DNA of 64,000 nucleotides from Janibacter sp. HTCC2649 (GTDB lineage Bacteria; Actinomycetota; Actinomycetes; Actinomycetales; Dermatophilaceae). The position numbers were made by a program, and so were the translations under genes. The notes below the pieces were generated by a model. That model was given only the letters and a program-made list of their open reading frames with translations. It had not been told where the DNA came from and ran no database searches. The stretch is from assembly GCF_000152705.1 (NCBI RefSeq), contig NZ_CH672413.1, positions 248,001 to 312,000 of the forward strand, written 5' to 3'. Shown in pieces: positions 1 to 9,928 of the stretch. The first letter of the stretch is position 1; the number at the start of each line of letters is the position of its first letter.

Positions 1-321
1 GAGTCCAGGGACTCGATCATCGACCTCTATCGCCGGGTCGCGGCCCACGCCGACGCGGTCATCGAGGAGCTCGACCTCGACGACACGGGTTCCGTGCCGT
101 GGTGGGGTGAGAGCGGCACGGCCGTGTCGCTGCAGTGGTTCCTGGTGCACATGATCGCCGAGACCAACCGGCATGCCGGCCACCTCGACGTCGTCCGCGA
201 GCTCGTCGACGGAGCGGCCGGGATGCGACCCGAATCCACCAACATGCCCTCCGACGACGAGGACTACTGGGAGAGCCACCGGGCTCGGCTTCAGGAGACC
301 GCAGACCAGTTCACGGGCTGA
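1..321 (+). CDS. DinB/DUF664-like protein, 3' part
   Basis: Open from the first base of the window in frame 1, so the N-terminus is missing; 106 residues are visible. The segment HMIAETNRHAGHLDVVRELVDG is characteristic of the DinB-like four-helix bundle family (DUF664), whose members bind a metal through three histidines and often act as thiol-dependent (for example mycothiol) transferases. Two of the expected histidines (HM.., RHAGH) are visible. It converges on the S51 peptidase gene 15 bp away. Family membership is likely; the substrate is unknown. Confidence 0.7.
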   Translation, partial: ESRDSIIDLYRRVAAHADAVIEELDLDDTGSVPWWGESGTAVSLQWFLVHMIAETNRHAGHLDVVRELVDGAAGMRPESTNMPSDDEDYWESHRARLQETADQFTG

Positions 322-336
322 TTCTTCGCGAGAGGC

Positions 337-1071
337 TCAGGGGTTGACGAGGCGGCGCGGTTCGAGGCGCTCCTCGACCGCCGTGTCGCCCTCACGCGTG
401 ACGATGTAGGCGCCCTTGTTGTCGCGCTCCGAGACCGCCTCGACGAGCTCGGTGCCGTGATAGACGAGGCCGACGCCGTCGTCGGTGCAGTGGGTCGTGG
501 GCAGGGTGCCGTTGGCGACGAGCTCGTGGACGAGCGGTCGGCGGCGGGCCTCGGAGTCGTAGTGCACGCCGTTGCCGTAGGGGAGGAGTGCCAGTCCGTT
601 GGTGACGGCGCGCAGCTCGGGTCCGAACGAGTCCGTCGTCCCACCGAGGTACCAGCAGATGGATCCGGCGGAGACGCCGGAGAGGACGACCCCGGCCTCC
701 CACGCGGCGCGCATCGCGGGCGCGAGGTCGTGGACCTGCCAGACGGCCAGGAGGTTGGCAACCGAGCCACCATTGACCCAGACGACGTCCTGGTCGAGGA
801 GCAACCCGGGCACGTCGTCGTGGTTCGGCATCGGGAAGAGGTCGAGGGTGGTGATCTCGAATCCGGCCACGCGTCCGGCCTGGTGCAGGTGGTCGTTGAG
901 GTAGCGCTGGTCACCCATGGCCGTGCCGACGACCGTGACCTTGGGGCGCCGGCCCGTGACGCCGGACAGCTCGACGGCGTGGTGGACGAGGGCATCGAAC
1001 TCGAGGAACGTGCGGCTGGAGGGGCGGTAGCCACCCGAGGTGGCAAGGATCGTCGGCTGGTCGGCAGGCAT
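337..1071 (-). CDS. Peptidase E-like S51 family serine peptidase
   Basis: 244 residues. The nucleophile elbow GVSAGSICW (about residues 120-128) matches the Ser-His-Glu peptidases of family S51 (peptidase E / cyanophycinase), which cleave Asp-X dipeptides or polymers in the cytoplasm; the glycine-rich WVNGGSVANLLA stretch before it also fits. The ATG at 1071 was chosen over longer readings because a TAnnnT promoter box (TAGGGT) lies 7 nt upstream, which makes this a leaderless start, and the family motif begins directly after (TILATSGGY). Divergent from the ABC exporter. The exact substrate cannot be read from the sequence. Confidence 0.85.
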   Translation of the reverse strand: MPADQPTILATSGGYRPSSRTFLEFDALVHHAVELSGVTGRRPKVTVVGTAMGDQRYLNDHLHQAGRVAGFEITTLDLFPMPNHDDVPGLLLDQDVVWVNGGSVANLLAVWQVHDLAPAMRAAWEAGVVLSGVSAGSICWYLGGTTDSFGPELRAVTNGLALLPYGNGVHYDSEARRRPLVHELVANGTLPTTHCTDDGVGLVYHGTELVEAVSERDNKGAYIVTREGDTAVEERLEPRRLVNP

Positions 1072-1078
1072 GGATTCG

Positions 1079-1084
1079 ACCCTA
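1079..1084 (-). promoter_or_regulatory. Candidate -10 box of leaderless S51 peptidase gene
   Basis: TAGGGT read on the minus strand, followed by 7 nt and the ATG at 1071. There is no ribosome binding site between them, so transcription probably begins at or next to the start codon. Assigned from spacing and similarity to the other TAnnnT-N6/7-start cases in the window. Confidence 0.5.
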
Positions 1085-1216
1085 GCCGGACAGCGCGAAG
1101 GGAGCCGGACGGCATACGCCGTCTTCGCCGAAGGCACCTGACGCCTGACATTTGTCATGGGCCGGTCGTGACAACCGTGTGAGGGCGCGAGGCACGTCGC
1201 CCGTGAGGCTCGATGC

Positions 1217-2103
<887 letters not shown>

Positions 2104-2107
<4 letters not shown>

Positions 2108-2916
2108 GCACCGCAACGAACACCGCCACGTCCTCCGCCAGGAGCGCCGTGGACCCCAGCACTCGCACGGTCCCTCGCTTCGGCGGCTTCAACACCACCA
2201 TGCTCGGGATCGAGCTCAAGCGGATGCTGCGCAACCGCCGCACGATCATCTTCACGCTGATCTTCCCGGCCGCGATGTTCTTCGCGTTCGGAGGACAGTC
2301 GGGCTGGAACGAGAAGGTCGGGAACGGCAACGTCGCGGCCTACATCCTCGTCTCGATGGCCCTCTACGGAGCAGCCCTGACCGCGGCCGCAGGTGGTGCC
2401 ATGGTCGCCATCGAGCGGGGGCTCGGTTGGTCCCGATCGCTGCGGCTCACGCCTCTCAACCCTGCCGTCTACATCCTCACCAAGGCGCTCGTGGCGCTGG
2501 TCATGGGCACCATCGCGGTCACCGTCGTGAACCTCGCCGGAGTCATCCAGGGCAAGCCGCACATGCCGGTCGGCACGTGGATCAGCTGCGCCCTGCTCAC
2601 GGTGGTCTGCACCCTTGTCTTCGCGGCCCTCGGCGTGTTCATCGGCTACCTCGTGCCGGGCGAGAACGCCATGCAGGTGCTCGGCCCGGGGCTGGCCCTG
2701 TTCAGTTTCGTCGGCAACGTCTTCATCCCGATCGACGAGGGAACGACGATGTGGCACGTCGCGTCGTTCACGCCGATGTTCGGAGTCGCCGAGATCGCCC
2801 GGTCCCCGCTGACGCACGACCTGCCCTGGTACGCCGTCCTCAACGCGGTGCTCTGGCTGGCCCTGTTCATCGGTGGGGCGGCGTGGCGGATGAGCAAGGA
2901 CACGGCGCGGGTCTGA
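2104..2916 (+). CDS. ABC-2 type transporter permease
   Basis: 270 residues with about six hydrophobic helices; the first begins after the basic stretch KRMLRNRRTIIF (about residue 40), as in ABC-2 permeases of the DrrB type. It starts inside the stop of the ATPase gene (ATGA overlap), so it is the membrane partner of that ATPase. Located in the cytoplasmic membrane; two copies would be expected in the exporter. Substrate not deducible. Confidence 0.9.
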
Positions 2917-2928
2917 CCGCACGGCAAA

Positions 2929-4038
2929 ATGGAACCCATGAGCCAGACCATGCCCCTCCAGCGGCCACTCGGCCGCCGGGGGCCGTGGTTTGCCGCCATC
3001 TGGCTGGTCTTCCTCATCGATCCTGTTCGCGTCGCCTGGGATGCCCACGACACCGCGAAGGGCGACATCGGCCTGCTGGCCACGCTCGCCTTCGGGACGC
3101 TCTACATCGTCATCTGGATCCGGCTTCGCGCCGACCGTGCCCGACTGGTGACCCGACCGTCGTGGGTCGAGTCCATCGGGTGGCTGGCCTCGATGGCCAG
3201 CCTCGCCACCGTCATGGTGTGGGCGCTCGGGGAGACCGGCACCGCATCGGCGGTCTATTGCGCCGTCGCGACAGTGATGCTCCTTCCCTTTGCGTATGCC
3301 GCCCCGATCGTTGTCGGGATCGCGGCACTGATGATCGTGCTCGGTGAAACGCGACCGACGTGGGACTCGGGAGCCGGCACGGCGTTCGGCGTCCTTGCAG
3401 CGGCCCTGGCGGTCTTCGGGATCCAGCAGATGATGGTCCGCAACATCGAGCTCATCAAGGCCCACGACGAGAACGCCGACCTGGCGGTCGAGAACGAGCG
3501 CACCCGTTTTGCCCGCGACCTGCACGACATCCTCGGTCACTCCTTGACGGTCATCACGGTCAAGGCCGAACTGGCACAACGACTCCTTGACGTGGACCCG
3601 CCACGGGCCAGGGCCGAGCTGGCCGACCTCGAACGGTTGTCGCGCGATGCCTTGGCGGACGTCCGTCGCGCCGTGGAGGGCTATCGCGATCTGAGCCTCC
3701 CCGGTGAACTGGCGAGGGCGCGCACCGCCCTCGCGGCCGCCGAGATCACGGCGGAACTGCCCAACTCCACCGAGGACGTCCCGACGGCGTTGCGCGAACT
3801 CTTCGCCTGGACCGTGCGCGAAGGCGTCACCAATGTGTTGCGGCACAGCAACGCTCAGCGTTGCTCCGTGGTCCTGACGCCGACGTCCGTGGAGGTGCGC
3901 GACGACGGCGGCGGTCCCGGTGGTTCGACGCTGGGCAGTGGACTCACGGGCCTGCAGGAACGCGCGTCCGTGCTCGGAGGGACGGTCGTCACCAGGTCGT
4001 TGGAGCCCGGCTACTCGTTGCGGGTGGTGGTCGCGTGA
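2929..4038 (+). CDS. DesK-type sensor histidine kinase
   Basis: 369 residues. Around five to six membrane helices occupy residues 20-170, then a dimerisation helix with the HisKA_3 motif RFARDLHDILGHSL (phospho-accepting His199) and a C-terminal HATPase domain with an N-box-like EGVTNVLRHS and the G-box DDGGGPGG. This is the NarL-partner class of kinases such as DesK. It ends in a GTGA overlap with the response regulator gene and lies 13 bp after the ABC permease, so the four genes look like one signal-and-export operon. A second in-frame ATG at 2938 is an alternative start. Confidence 0.92.
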   Translation: MEPMSQTMPLQRPLGRRGPWFAAIWLVFLIDPVRVAWDAHDTAKGDIGLLATLAFGTLYIVIWIRLRADRARLVTRPSWVESIGWLASMASLATVMVWALGETGTASAVYCAVATVMLLPFAYAAPIVVGIAALMIVLGETRPTWDSGAGTAFGVLAAALAVFGIQQMMVRNIELIKAHDENADLAVENERTRFARDLHDILGHSLTVITVKAELAQRLLDVDPPRARAELADLERLSRDALADVRRAVEGYRDLSLPGELARARTALAAAEITAELPNSTEDVPTALRELFAWTVREGVTNVLRHSNAQRCSVVLTPTSVEVRDDGGGPGGSTLGSGLTGLQERASVLGGTVVTRSLEPGYSLRVVVA

Positions 4039-4640
4039 TCCGGCTGCTGCTGGCCGACGACCAGGCTCTGGTCCGTGGGGCCCTCTCGGCGTTGTTGTCG
4101 CTCGAGCCCGACCTCACCGTCGTGGCCGAGGTCGGGTCCGGGGATCTCGTGCTGGACGCCGTGCGCGAACACCGACCCGACGTCGTCCTCATGGACGTCG
4201 AGATGCCCGGACTCGACGGCATCGCCGCCACCGCCCAAGTGCGCGCGACCTACCCCGAGACCCGCGTCCTCATCGTGACGACCTTCGGCCGGCCGGGCTT
4301 CCTGCGGCGCGCGATGCATTCCGGCGCAATGGGATTCGTCGTCAAGGACACCCCGGCCGCCCAGCTCGCCGACGCCGTGCGCCGAGTGCACGCCGGCCTG
4401 CGCGTCGTCGACCCGGCCCTCGCGACGGACAGCCTCGTCGCTGGTGAGTCCCCGCTGACGCAACGCGAGACCGAGGTCCTCCAGGCCGCCCGAGACGGCT
4501 CGTCGGTGGCCGTGATCGCATCCCGGCTCTTCCTCTCCGAAGGCACCGTCCGCAACCACCTGTCGGCGGCGATCGGCAAGACCCAGGCGGCCAACCGGGC
4601 CGAGGCCGTCCTCACGGCCGAGAGCAACGGCTGGCTCTGA
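4035..4640 (+). CDS. NarL/DesR-family response regulator
   Basis: 201 residues from a GTG that overlaps the kinase stop (GTGA). The receiver domain shows the acidic pair D8-D9, phospho-acceptor D54 (VLMDVEMPG) and K104 (FVVKD); the C-terminal LuxR-type helix-turn-helix begins at LTQRETEVLQ and includes EGTVRNHLS. It should be phosphorylated by the adjacent DesK-type kinase and regulate transcription, most likely of the exporter upstream. A longer reading upstream in this frame exists inside the kinase gene and was rejected because the receiver fold begins at MIRLLLADD. Confidence 0.93.
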   Translation: MIRLLLADDQALVRGALSALLSLEPDLTVVAEVGSGDLVLDAVREHRPDVVLMDVEMPGLDGIAATAQVRATYPETRVLIVTTFGRPGFLRRAMHSGAMGFVVKDTPAAQLADAVRRVHAGLRVVDPALATDSLVAGESPLTQRETEVLQAARDGSSVAVIASRLFLSEGTVRNHLSAAIGKTQAANRAEAVLTAESNGWL

Positions 4641-4710
4641 CCGACGTGCCGGGAACGTCGGCTGCCGGTGACGCGTTGAGTACCCCGTCGCCGAAGCAGA
4701 GGGAGCACGC

Positions 4711-5337
4711 ATGTCATTCGAGGACCAGGTCACCACGCTCATCGAGTTGGGGTACCCCGCACTGGCAGGGTTGAGCGAGAGGGCCTTTCGCGCCGAGATC
4801 GCACCGCTGGCCGAGATGGCCGGCCGTCTCGACGAGGCGGAGCCGAAGGACGAACCGGGGCGGACGGCATACGTCATCGTCGTGACACGGGAGCTCGTCG
4901 ACCCGATCACGACAGTCCCGTTGCTCCGCCTGGTGGGCGGACGCAGACCCGGGGTCGTCGACCGCAACCACGCCGAGGGCGACCTCGCGACCTATGACCC
5001 GCTCCCCGAGCTCAAGGTGCCGGAGGTGCGTGCCTACCTCCTCGTCGACATCGAGCGCGGCGAGGAGTTCTGTGGCGTTCGCCCGCAGGAGGCGCTCCCG
5101 GTCATCCGAGGTCGTGGCCGGACTCCTCTCACCATTGACGAGGGCATCGCCGTGGTCACGCAGGCGCCGCACCTGCTCGAGAAGAACAAGTGCTTCATGC
5201 TGTCGGGCTCACGCCGTTCGGACCGTCGCGTCCCGGCCCTGTGGATCAGCGAACGCGCGCCCAAACTCGGCTGGTGCTGGGACGGGAACCCGCACACGTG
5301 GCTCGGCGTCGCCTCGGCGGGGGAGCGCATCGCCTGA
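4711..5337 (+). CDS. DUF5701 family protein
   Basis: 208 residues, cytoplasmic, with no signal peptide or membrane helix. The sequence resembles the actinobacterial DUF5701 family (features such as GYPALAGLSE near the N-terminus, and WCWDGNPHTWLG near the C-terminus). A good ribosome binding site (GAGGGAG) precedes the ATG by about 7 nt. No biochemical function is known to me. It stands alone between the two-component operon and a kinase gene on the same strand. Confidence 0.75.
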   Translation: MSFEDQVTTLIELGYPALAGLSERAFRAEIAPLAEMAGRLDEAEPKDEPGRTAYVIVVTRELVDPITTVPLLRLVGGRRPGVVDRNHAEGDLATYDPLPELKVPEVRAYLLVDIERGEEFCGVRPQEALPVIRGRGRTPLTIDEGIAVVTQAPHLLEKNKCFMLSGSRRSDRRVPALWISERAPKLGWCWDGNPHTWLGVASAGERIA

Positions 5338-5388
5338 CCCTGTGGAAAAGCTCGCGGCGGCTTCGGGCATCTCGGCAACCATGAGGTC

Positions 5389-6963
5389 ATGGAGACCTCG
5401 GAAAGGCCGACCGACAGCCGGTATGCCGGCCGCCACCGGATCGTGGACCACACCACTCCCAGCGTGCCCGGCTACGACGTGGTCGAGCCGATCGGACAGG
5501 GCGGGTCGGGCGCGGTGTGGTCGGCGACGGATGCTGCGGGCGCGACGGTCGCGATCAAGGTCGTGCCCGCGGTCGATGCAGCCGACGCTCTCGTGGAGCT
5601 GGCCGTGCTCGGTCGGATCACCGATCCGCACCTCGTCCGGTTGCACGAGGCGACGGCACTGCCGAACGGCGACGTCGCCCTCGTGCTCGACCACCTGGCC
5701 GGTGGCACTCTCGGGTCGGCTGTCCGGGCGCGCGGCCACTTGGCGCCGGGGGAGGCCGTGACGGTCCTCAGCCCGATCGCCTCCACGCTGGGGCGGCTCC
5801 ACGGGATCGGCGTCGTGCACGGAGACGTCTCACCCGACAACGTGCTCCTCGATCTGGAGGGCCGGCCCTTCCTGGCCGATCTGGGGGTGGCGAGCATCGT
5901 GGGGGAGCAGCTCGCGGAGCTCCGGGGGACCGAGGGCTTCGTCGCGCCCGAGGTGGCAGTGGGCGGGGCACCGTCGCCGGCGTCCGACGCCTACGCCCTC
6001 GGTGCGCTGGCGTGGTTCGTCCTCACGGGAGAGGCGCCGGGTCCGGCTGTCATCCGGGGACGATTGGGGGAGCGGGTGTCCGGGCTGCCCGTCGACCTGG
6101 TCGCCGCGGTTGAAGGAGCGCTGCGTTCACGCGCCGAGGACCGTCCCAATGCCGACGCGCTGGCCGTGGCGATCTTCGAGAGTGCCGACCCCGAGCCGCT
6201 CGTGCTGGTGACCGGTGGCGATGACGTCAGCCTTCTCACCCGTCGCATCCGGGCTGCTGCTCGCGCGTCGTCGCACGGTGGTGCCGCGGCAACGTCGGCG
6301 CCCGGGCCCGGGCGGGCCCGTGACCTTGCTCGTCGTTGCCTGTCCACCACGTCCACTGGCAGGAAGGTCGCCGCCTCCGGGCTGCGGAGCCTGCGCGCCG
6401 TCGCGCCGTTCGTCATGGTCCTGGGAGTCATGGCCGCGGTCGCACTCGGGGTGGTGGCGTGGAGCGGTGGACGTGACGACGCGAGGGCTTCGACCGGATC
6501 ACCTTCGGCGCTGGCGAGCGCGACGCCCTCGAACGGACCAGCCGCGGCGTCTGGCGCCTCGGACGCGCGTCTGGGGAAGGATGCGCCGCGAGCCGATCCG
6601 CTCGGGTTGGTCAGTGCTCTGGCACGGGCGCGAGCCGAGGCCTGGTCGACCGGGATTGCGGCCAGACTCGTCGAGGTCGACGCGCCGCGCTCACCGGCCC
6701 TCGCCCGCGACACCGAGGTGCTGGCCGGGGTGCAGCGGGCCAACCAGCGTTACGTGGGGCTCACCTTCACCGTGCGCGAGGCTGCTTTCGAGGGGGAGTC
6801 GCGCGGGGTCGCCACCGTCCGGGCGCGCATCGACACGGGCGCCCATGTCGTGAGGGGTCCCGGTGGTGACCAACGCAGACCAGCGGTGGCGGGGCCCCCC
6901 GTGCTGCTCGATCTCGTCCGCACCGACTCGGGCTGGCGCGTCCAGGAGGTTCGAGCGGTCTGA
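5389..6963 (+). CDS. Membrane-anchored Ser/Thr protein kinase (HGD/DLG variant)
   Basis: 524 residues. Kinase domain at about residues 30-265: glycine loop GQGGSGAVW, ATP lysine K57 (VAIKVV), catalytic loop VVHGDVSPDNVLL (D146, N151) and metal motif DLG at 164-166 in place of DFG. A basic/Ala-rich juxtamembrane region is followed by one membrane helix (about 344-364, VMVLGVMAAVALGVVAW) and an extracellular part of about 160 residues without PASTA repeats. The His-Gly-Asp and DLG variants occur in a known subset of actinobacterial kinases; catalysis is plausible because the aspartates are retained. The ligand of the outer domain is unknown. Confidence 0.85.
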   Translation: METSERPTDSRYAGRHRIVDHTTPSVPGYDVVEPIGQGGSGAVWSATDAAGATVAIKVVPAVDAADALVELAVLGRITDPHLVRLHEATALPNGDVALVLDHLAGGTLGSAVRARGHLAPGEAVTVLSPIASTLGRLHGIGVVHGDVSPDNVLLDLEGRPFLADLGVASIVGEQLAELRGTEGFVAPEVAVGGAPSPASDAYALGALAWFVLTGEAPGPAVIRGRLGERVSGLPVDLVAAVEGALRSRAEDRPNADALAVAIFESADPEPLVLVTGGDDVSLLTRRIRAAARASSHGGAAATSAPGPGRARDLARRCLSTTSTGRKVAASGLRSLRAVAPFVMVLGVMAAVALGVVAWSGGRDDARASTGSPSALASATPSNGPAAASGASDARLGKDAPRADPLGLVSALARARAEAWSTGIAARLVEVDAPRSPALARDTEVLAGVQRANQRYVGLTFTVREAAFEGESRGVATVRARIDTGAHVVRGPGGDQRRPAVAGPPVLLDLVRTDSGWRVQEVRAV

Positions 6964-7022
6964 GCTGGGCCGAGAGACGACTGGGTCCGGCGACCGATGG
7001 AGCCCTGGGTCGACGTAAATCG

Positions 7023-7922
7023 TTACGCGGGAGCCGTCAGGAGCCAGCGGATCGCGTCGGGGAGGGTGGCCTGACCGTGGGTGAAGCCGGTGTCCTGCAG
7101 TCGCTTCGGCACAGCCCGCTGGCTCGCGACGATGTCACCGGCCATCTCTCCGACCACCGCGCGCAATGCGAACGTGGGAGCCGGCAGGAGCGTCGGACGG
7201 TGCAGCTGGCGACCCATCTCGGCGACGATGTCGCGCTGGCGAGCAGGCTCAGGACCCGTGAGGTTCACGGGACCTTCGAGCCTCTGGTCGAGCACGTGCT
7301 CGATGGCTCGAACGTGGTCGGCGAGGGTGATCCACGACCAGAACTGTCGCCCGTTGCCGAGGGGGCCGCCGAGCCCCAACTTCGCCAGCCGGAGCAACAT
7401 CTTGATCGCGTCGCCGTCGGGAGCCAGCACGATGCCGGTACGCAGGCAAGCCACGGGTGCCCCAGCAGCCTCGGCGGGCTCGGTCGCGCCTTCCCAGGCG
7501 TGGACGAGGTCGACGAGGAAACCCGAACCGGCGCTGCTCTCCTCGGTGAGTACCTCGTCACCGCGGTCGCCGTAGTAGCCCACGGCTGAACCGTTGACGA
7601 GATGGATCGGACGTCCTGTCTGCGCGATGGCCGTGGCCAGCGCAGTGGTTCCGTCGACGCGTGAGTTGATCAGCTCGGTCTTGAAGGCCGGGCTCCACCG
7701 ATGGGCACCCAGGCTCGCGCCGGCGACGTTGACCACGGCGTCGACACCGTCGAGGACCGCGGGGTCGAGCTGGCGGGTTGAGGGGTCCCACTGGATCTCG
7801 GACTCGTGCTCGGGTGCTCGTCGAACCAGGCGGACGACGTCGTCACCGCGCTCCCGCAGCGAATGACACAGCGCAGCGCCGATCAGTCCGGAGGAGCCGG
7901 CGACGGCGATGCGCTGTGTCAT
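7023..7922 (-). CDS. TIGR01777 family NAD(P)-binding epimerase (YfcH-like)
   Basis: 299 residues. The N-terminal Rossmann motif GSSGLIGAAL, the tyrosine region VGYYGDRGDE and a C-terminal DUF1731-like part (RAVPKRLQDTGF) identify the SDR-type TIGR01777 epimerase group related to cell division inhibitor SulA homologues. It starts 20 bp downstream of sucB on the same strand and, as I recall, is next to sucB in mycobacteria as well. The substrate of this family is not established. Confidence 0.88.
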   Translation of the reverse strand: MTQRIAVAGSSGLIGAALCHSLRERGDDVVRLVRRAPEHESEIQWDPSTRQLDPAVLDGVDAVVNVAGASLGAHRWSPAFKTELINSRVDGTTALATAIAQTGRPIHLVNGSAVGYYGDRGDEVLTEESSAGSGFLVDLVHAWEGATEPAEAAGAPVACLRTGIVLAPDGDAIKMLLRLAKLGLGGPLGNGRQFWSWITLADHVRAIEHVLDQRLEGPVNLTGPEPARQRDIVAEMGRQLHRPTLLPAPTFALRAVVGEMAGDIVASQRAVPKRLQDTGFTHGQATLPDAIRWLLTAPA

Positions 7923-7942
7923 GTGGATCAGGACTCAGAGAC

Positions 7943-9889
7943 TCAAAGGCCCAGATCGGCTTCGAACGCGCCTTCTTCGAGGCGCTCCTTGACCGTGGTG
8001 AGGAAGCGGGCGGCGTCGGCGCCGTCCACGATCCGGTGGTCGTAGGACAGGGCAAGGTAGACCATCGAGCGGATGGCGATGGTCTCGCCACCGTCGGAGT
8101 CCTTGACGACGACGGGCCGCTTGACGACCGCGCCGGTGCCGAGGATGGCGACCTGCGGCTGGTTGATGATCGGCGTGTCGAACAATGCTCCACGCGACCC
8201 GGTGTTGGTGATCGTGAACGTCCCACCGGCGAGGTCGTCCGGCATGATCTTGTTGGTGCGCGTGCGCTCCGCGAGATCGGCGATGTTGCGCGAGAGCCCC
8301 GCGATGTTGAGGTCGCCCGCGTTCTTGACCACCGGCACGAGCAGACCCTTGGCGGTGTCGACGGCCATGCCGACGTTCTCGGTGCCGTGGTAGGTGACGT
8401 TCTCGCCGTCGATGCTCGCGTTGACCGTCGGGTGGACCTTGAGGGCCTCGATCGCGGCGAGCGTGAAGAACGGCAGGAAGCTGAGCTTGCTGCCCTCGCG
8501 GCGGGCGAAGTCACCCTTGGCGCGGTCACGCAGACGCGCGATCTTGGTGACGTCGACCTCGACAACGGTCGTGAGCTGAGCCGACGTCTGGAGCGACTCG
8601 ACCATGCGCTTGGCGATCATCTTGCGCAGGCGCGTCATCGGCTGGGTCGTGCCACGCAGGCTGCTGTCGCCGGCTGCCGCAGTGCTCGACGAGGCAGCTG
8701 CCGGAGCGGCTGCACCAGTCGAGGCGGGGGCGGCGGGTGCCTCGGCCGGGGCCTTGGCAGCCTCTGCCGCGGCGAGGACATCCTGCTTGCGGATGCGACC
8801 GCCGACGCCGGTGCCCTTGATGGAACCGAGGTCGATGTTGTTCTCGGACGCGATCTTGCGCACGAGCGGGGTGACATAGGCCGACGCGTCCTGCGACTCG
8901 TCGCTGGCGGAAGTTGCCGATGCCGGAGCAGCCGGAGCAGCCGGAGCCTGCGGTGCGGGAGCCGCGGGGGCGGTCGGCGCCGGGGTGGGTGCCGGTGCGG
9001 CGGGGGCCGCGGCCTCTGCGGGAGCCGGTGCTGCCGGTGCGGCCTCGGGTTCGGCGGCAGCCTCGGGCTCGGGCGCGGGCGCCTCCTGCGCAGCAGCAGC
9101 CTGCGGTGCCTCGGGAGCCGCAGCGGGCTCCTCGGCAGCGGGCTCAGCGGCGGCCGGTGCGGCCTCGGCGGCTGGTGCTTCGGCAGCGCCAGCTGCGTCT
9201 CCACCGATGACGGCGAGGTCGGCGCCCACAGGGACGGTCTCGTCCTCCTGGACGAGGATCTTGCTCAGCTTGCCTGCGACAGGGGAGGGGATCTCGGTGT
9301 CGACCTTGTCGGTCGAGACCTCGAGCAGCGGCTCGTCGACCGCGACGTCGTCGCCCTCGGCCTTGAGCCAGCGGGTGATCGTGCCCTCCGTGACCGACTC
9401 GCCCAGAGCAGGCATGGTCACGGTCGTGCCACCACCGCCACCGGCAGAAGGAGCAGCGGGAGCAGCCTCGGCCGGAGCGGATTCAGCGGGTGCAGCCTCG
9501 GCAACCGGAGCTTCCTGCGCCGGAGCCGGCTCAGCGGGTGCTGCCTCAGCAGGCGCTGCCTCGGCGGGAGCGGCTTCAGCGGCGGGCGCTTCCTGCGCCG
9601 GAGCCTCGGCGGGCTGCTCGGCAGGTGCAGCGGTGTCGCCACCGGCGGCGGGTCCATCACCGATGACGGCGAGGTCGGCGCCCACGGGAACGGTCTCGTC
9701 CTCCTCGGCAAGGATCTCCTGGAGCGTGCCAGCGACAGGTGAGGGGATCTCGGTGTCGACCTTGTCGGTCGAGACCTCGAGCAGCGGCTCGTCCACGGCG
9801 ACCTGGTCACCAACGTTCTTGAGCCACCGGGTGACGGTGCCCTCGGTCACGGACTCGCCGAGGGCGGGCATGGTCACACGTTCGGACAT
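7943..9889 (-). CDS. sucB: 2-oxoglutarate dehydrogenase E2, dihydrolipoyl succinyltransferase
   Basis: 648 residues. Two lipoyl domains, each with the modified lysine in [11 protein letters not shown] (K43 and K195), separated by a long Ala/Pro/Glu linker; then a peripheral subunit-binding domain (about 340-380, [11 protein letters not shown]) and a catalytic domain ending in [15 protein letters not shown] with the active-site His/Asp. This is the actinobacterial SucB layout; in this phylum E2 serves pyruvate and/or 2-oxoglutarate dehydrogenase. GGAG ribosome binding site 10 nt before the ATG. It follows lpdA (E3) by 39 bp and is co-transcribed with it. The two lipoyl domains are almost identical in DNA. 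Confidence 0.95.
   Translation of the reverse strand: MSERVTMPALGESVTEGTVTRWLKNVGDQVAVDEPLLEVSTDKVDTEIPSPVAGTLQEILAEEDETVPVGADLAVIGDGPAAGGDTAAPAEQPAEAPAQEAPAAEAAPAEAAPAEAAPAEPAPAQEAPVAEAAPAESAPAEAAPAAPSAGGGGGTTVTMPALGESVTEGTITRWLKAEGDDVAVDEPLLEVSTDKVDTEIPSPVAGKLSKILVQEDETVPVGADLAVIGGDAAGAAEAPAAEAAPAAAEPAAEEPAAAPEAPQAAAAQEAPAPEPEAAAEPEAAPAAPAPAEAAAPAAPAPTPAPTAPAAPAPQAPAAPAAPASATSASDESQDASAYVTPLVRKIASENNIDLGSIKGTGVGGRIRKQDVLAAAEAAKAPAEAPAAPASTGAAAPAAASSSTAAAGDSSLRGTTQPMTRLRKMIAKRMVESLQTSAQLTTVVEVDVTKIARLRDRAKGDFARREGSKLSFLPFFTLAAIEALKVHPTVNASIDGENVTYHGTENVGMAVDTAKGLLVPVVKNAGDLNIAGLSRNIADLAERTRTNKIMPDDLAGGTFTITNTGSRGALFDTPIINQPQVAILGTGAVVKRPVVVKDSDGGETIAIRSMVYLALSYDHRIVDGADAARFLTTVKERLEEGAFEADLGL
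9205..9889 (-). repeat. Duplicated lipoyl-domain coding segments in sucB
   Basis: The lipoyl-domain segments at about 9205-9415 and 9660-9889 are near-identical in nucleotide sequence, for example over the identical stretch covering the modified lysine (about 9286-9328 and 9742-9784), offset by about 456 bp. Such DNA-level identity between domains that need only protein-level conservation suggests recent duplication or ongoing gene conversion. Confidence 0.8.
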
Positions 9890-9928
9890 GGTGTCAGTTC
9901 TCCTATCGACGGTGGCTCTGCGTCAACT

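Noticed and set aside
7778-9742. 654-residue Gly/Arg/Ser-rich frame opposite sucB, looking like a repetitive protein
   Set aside because: The repetition comes from the Ala/Pro/Glu linkers and duplicated lipoyl domains of sucB read in antisense.
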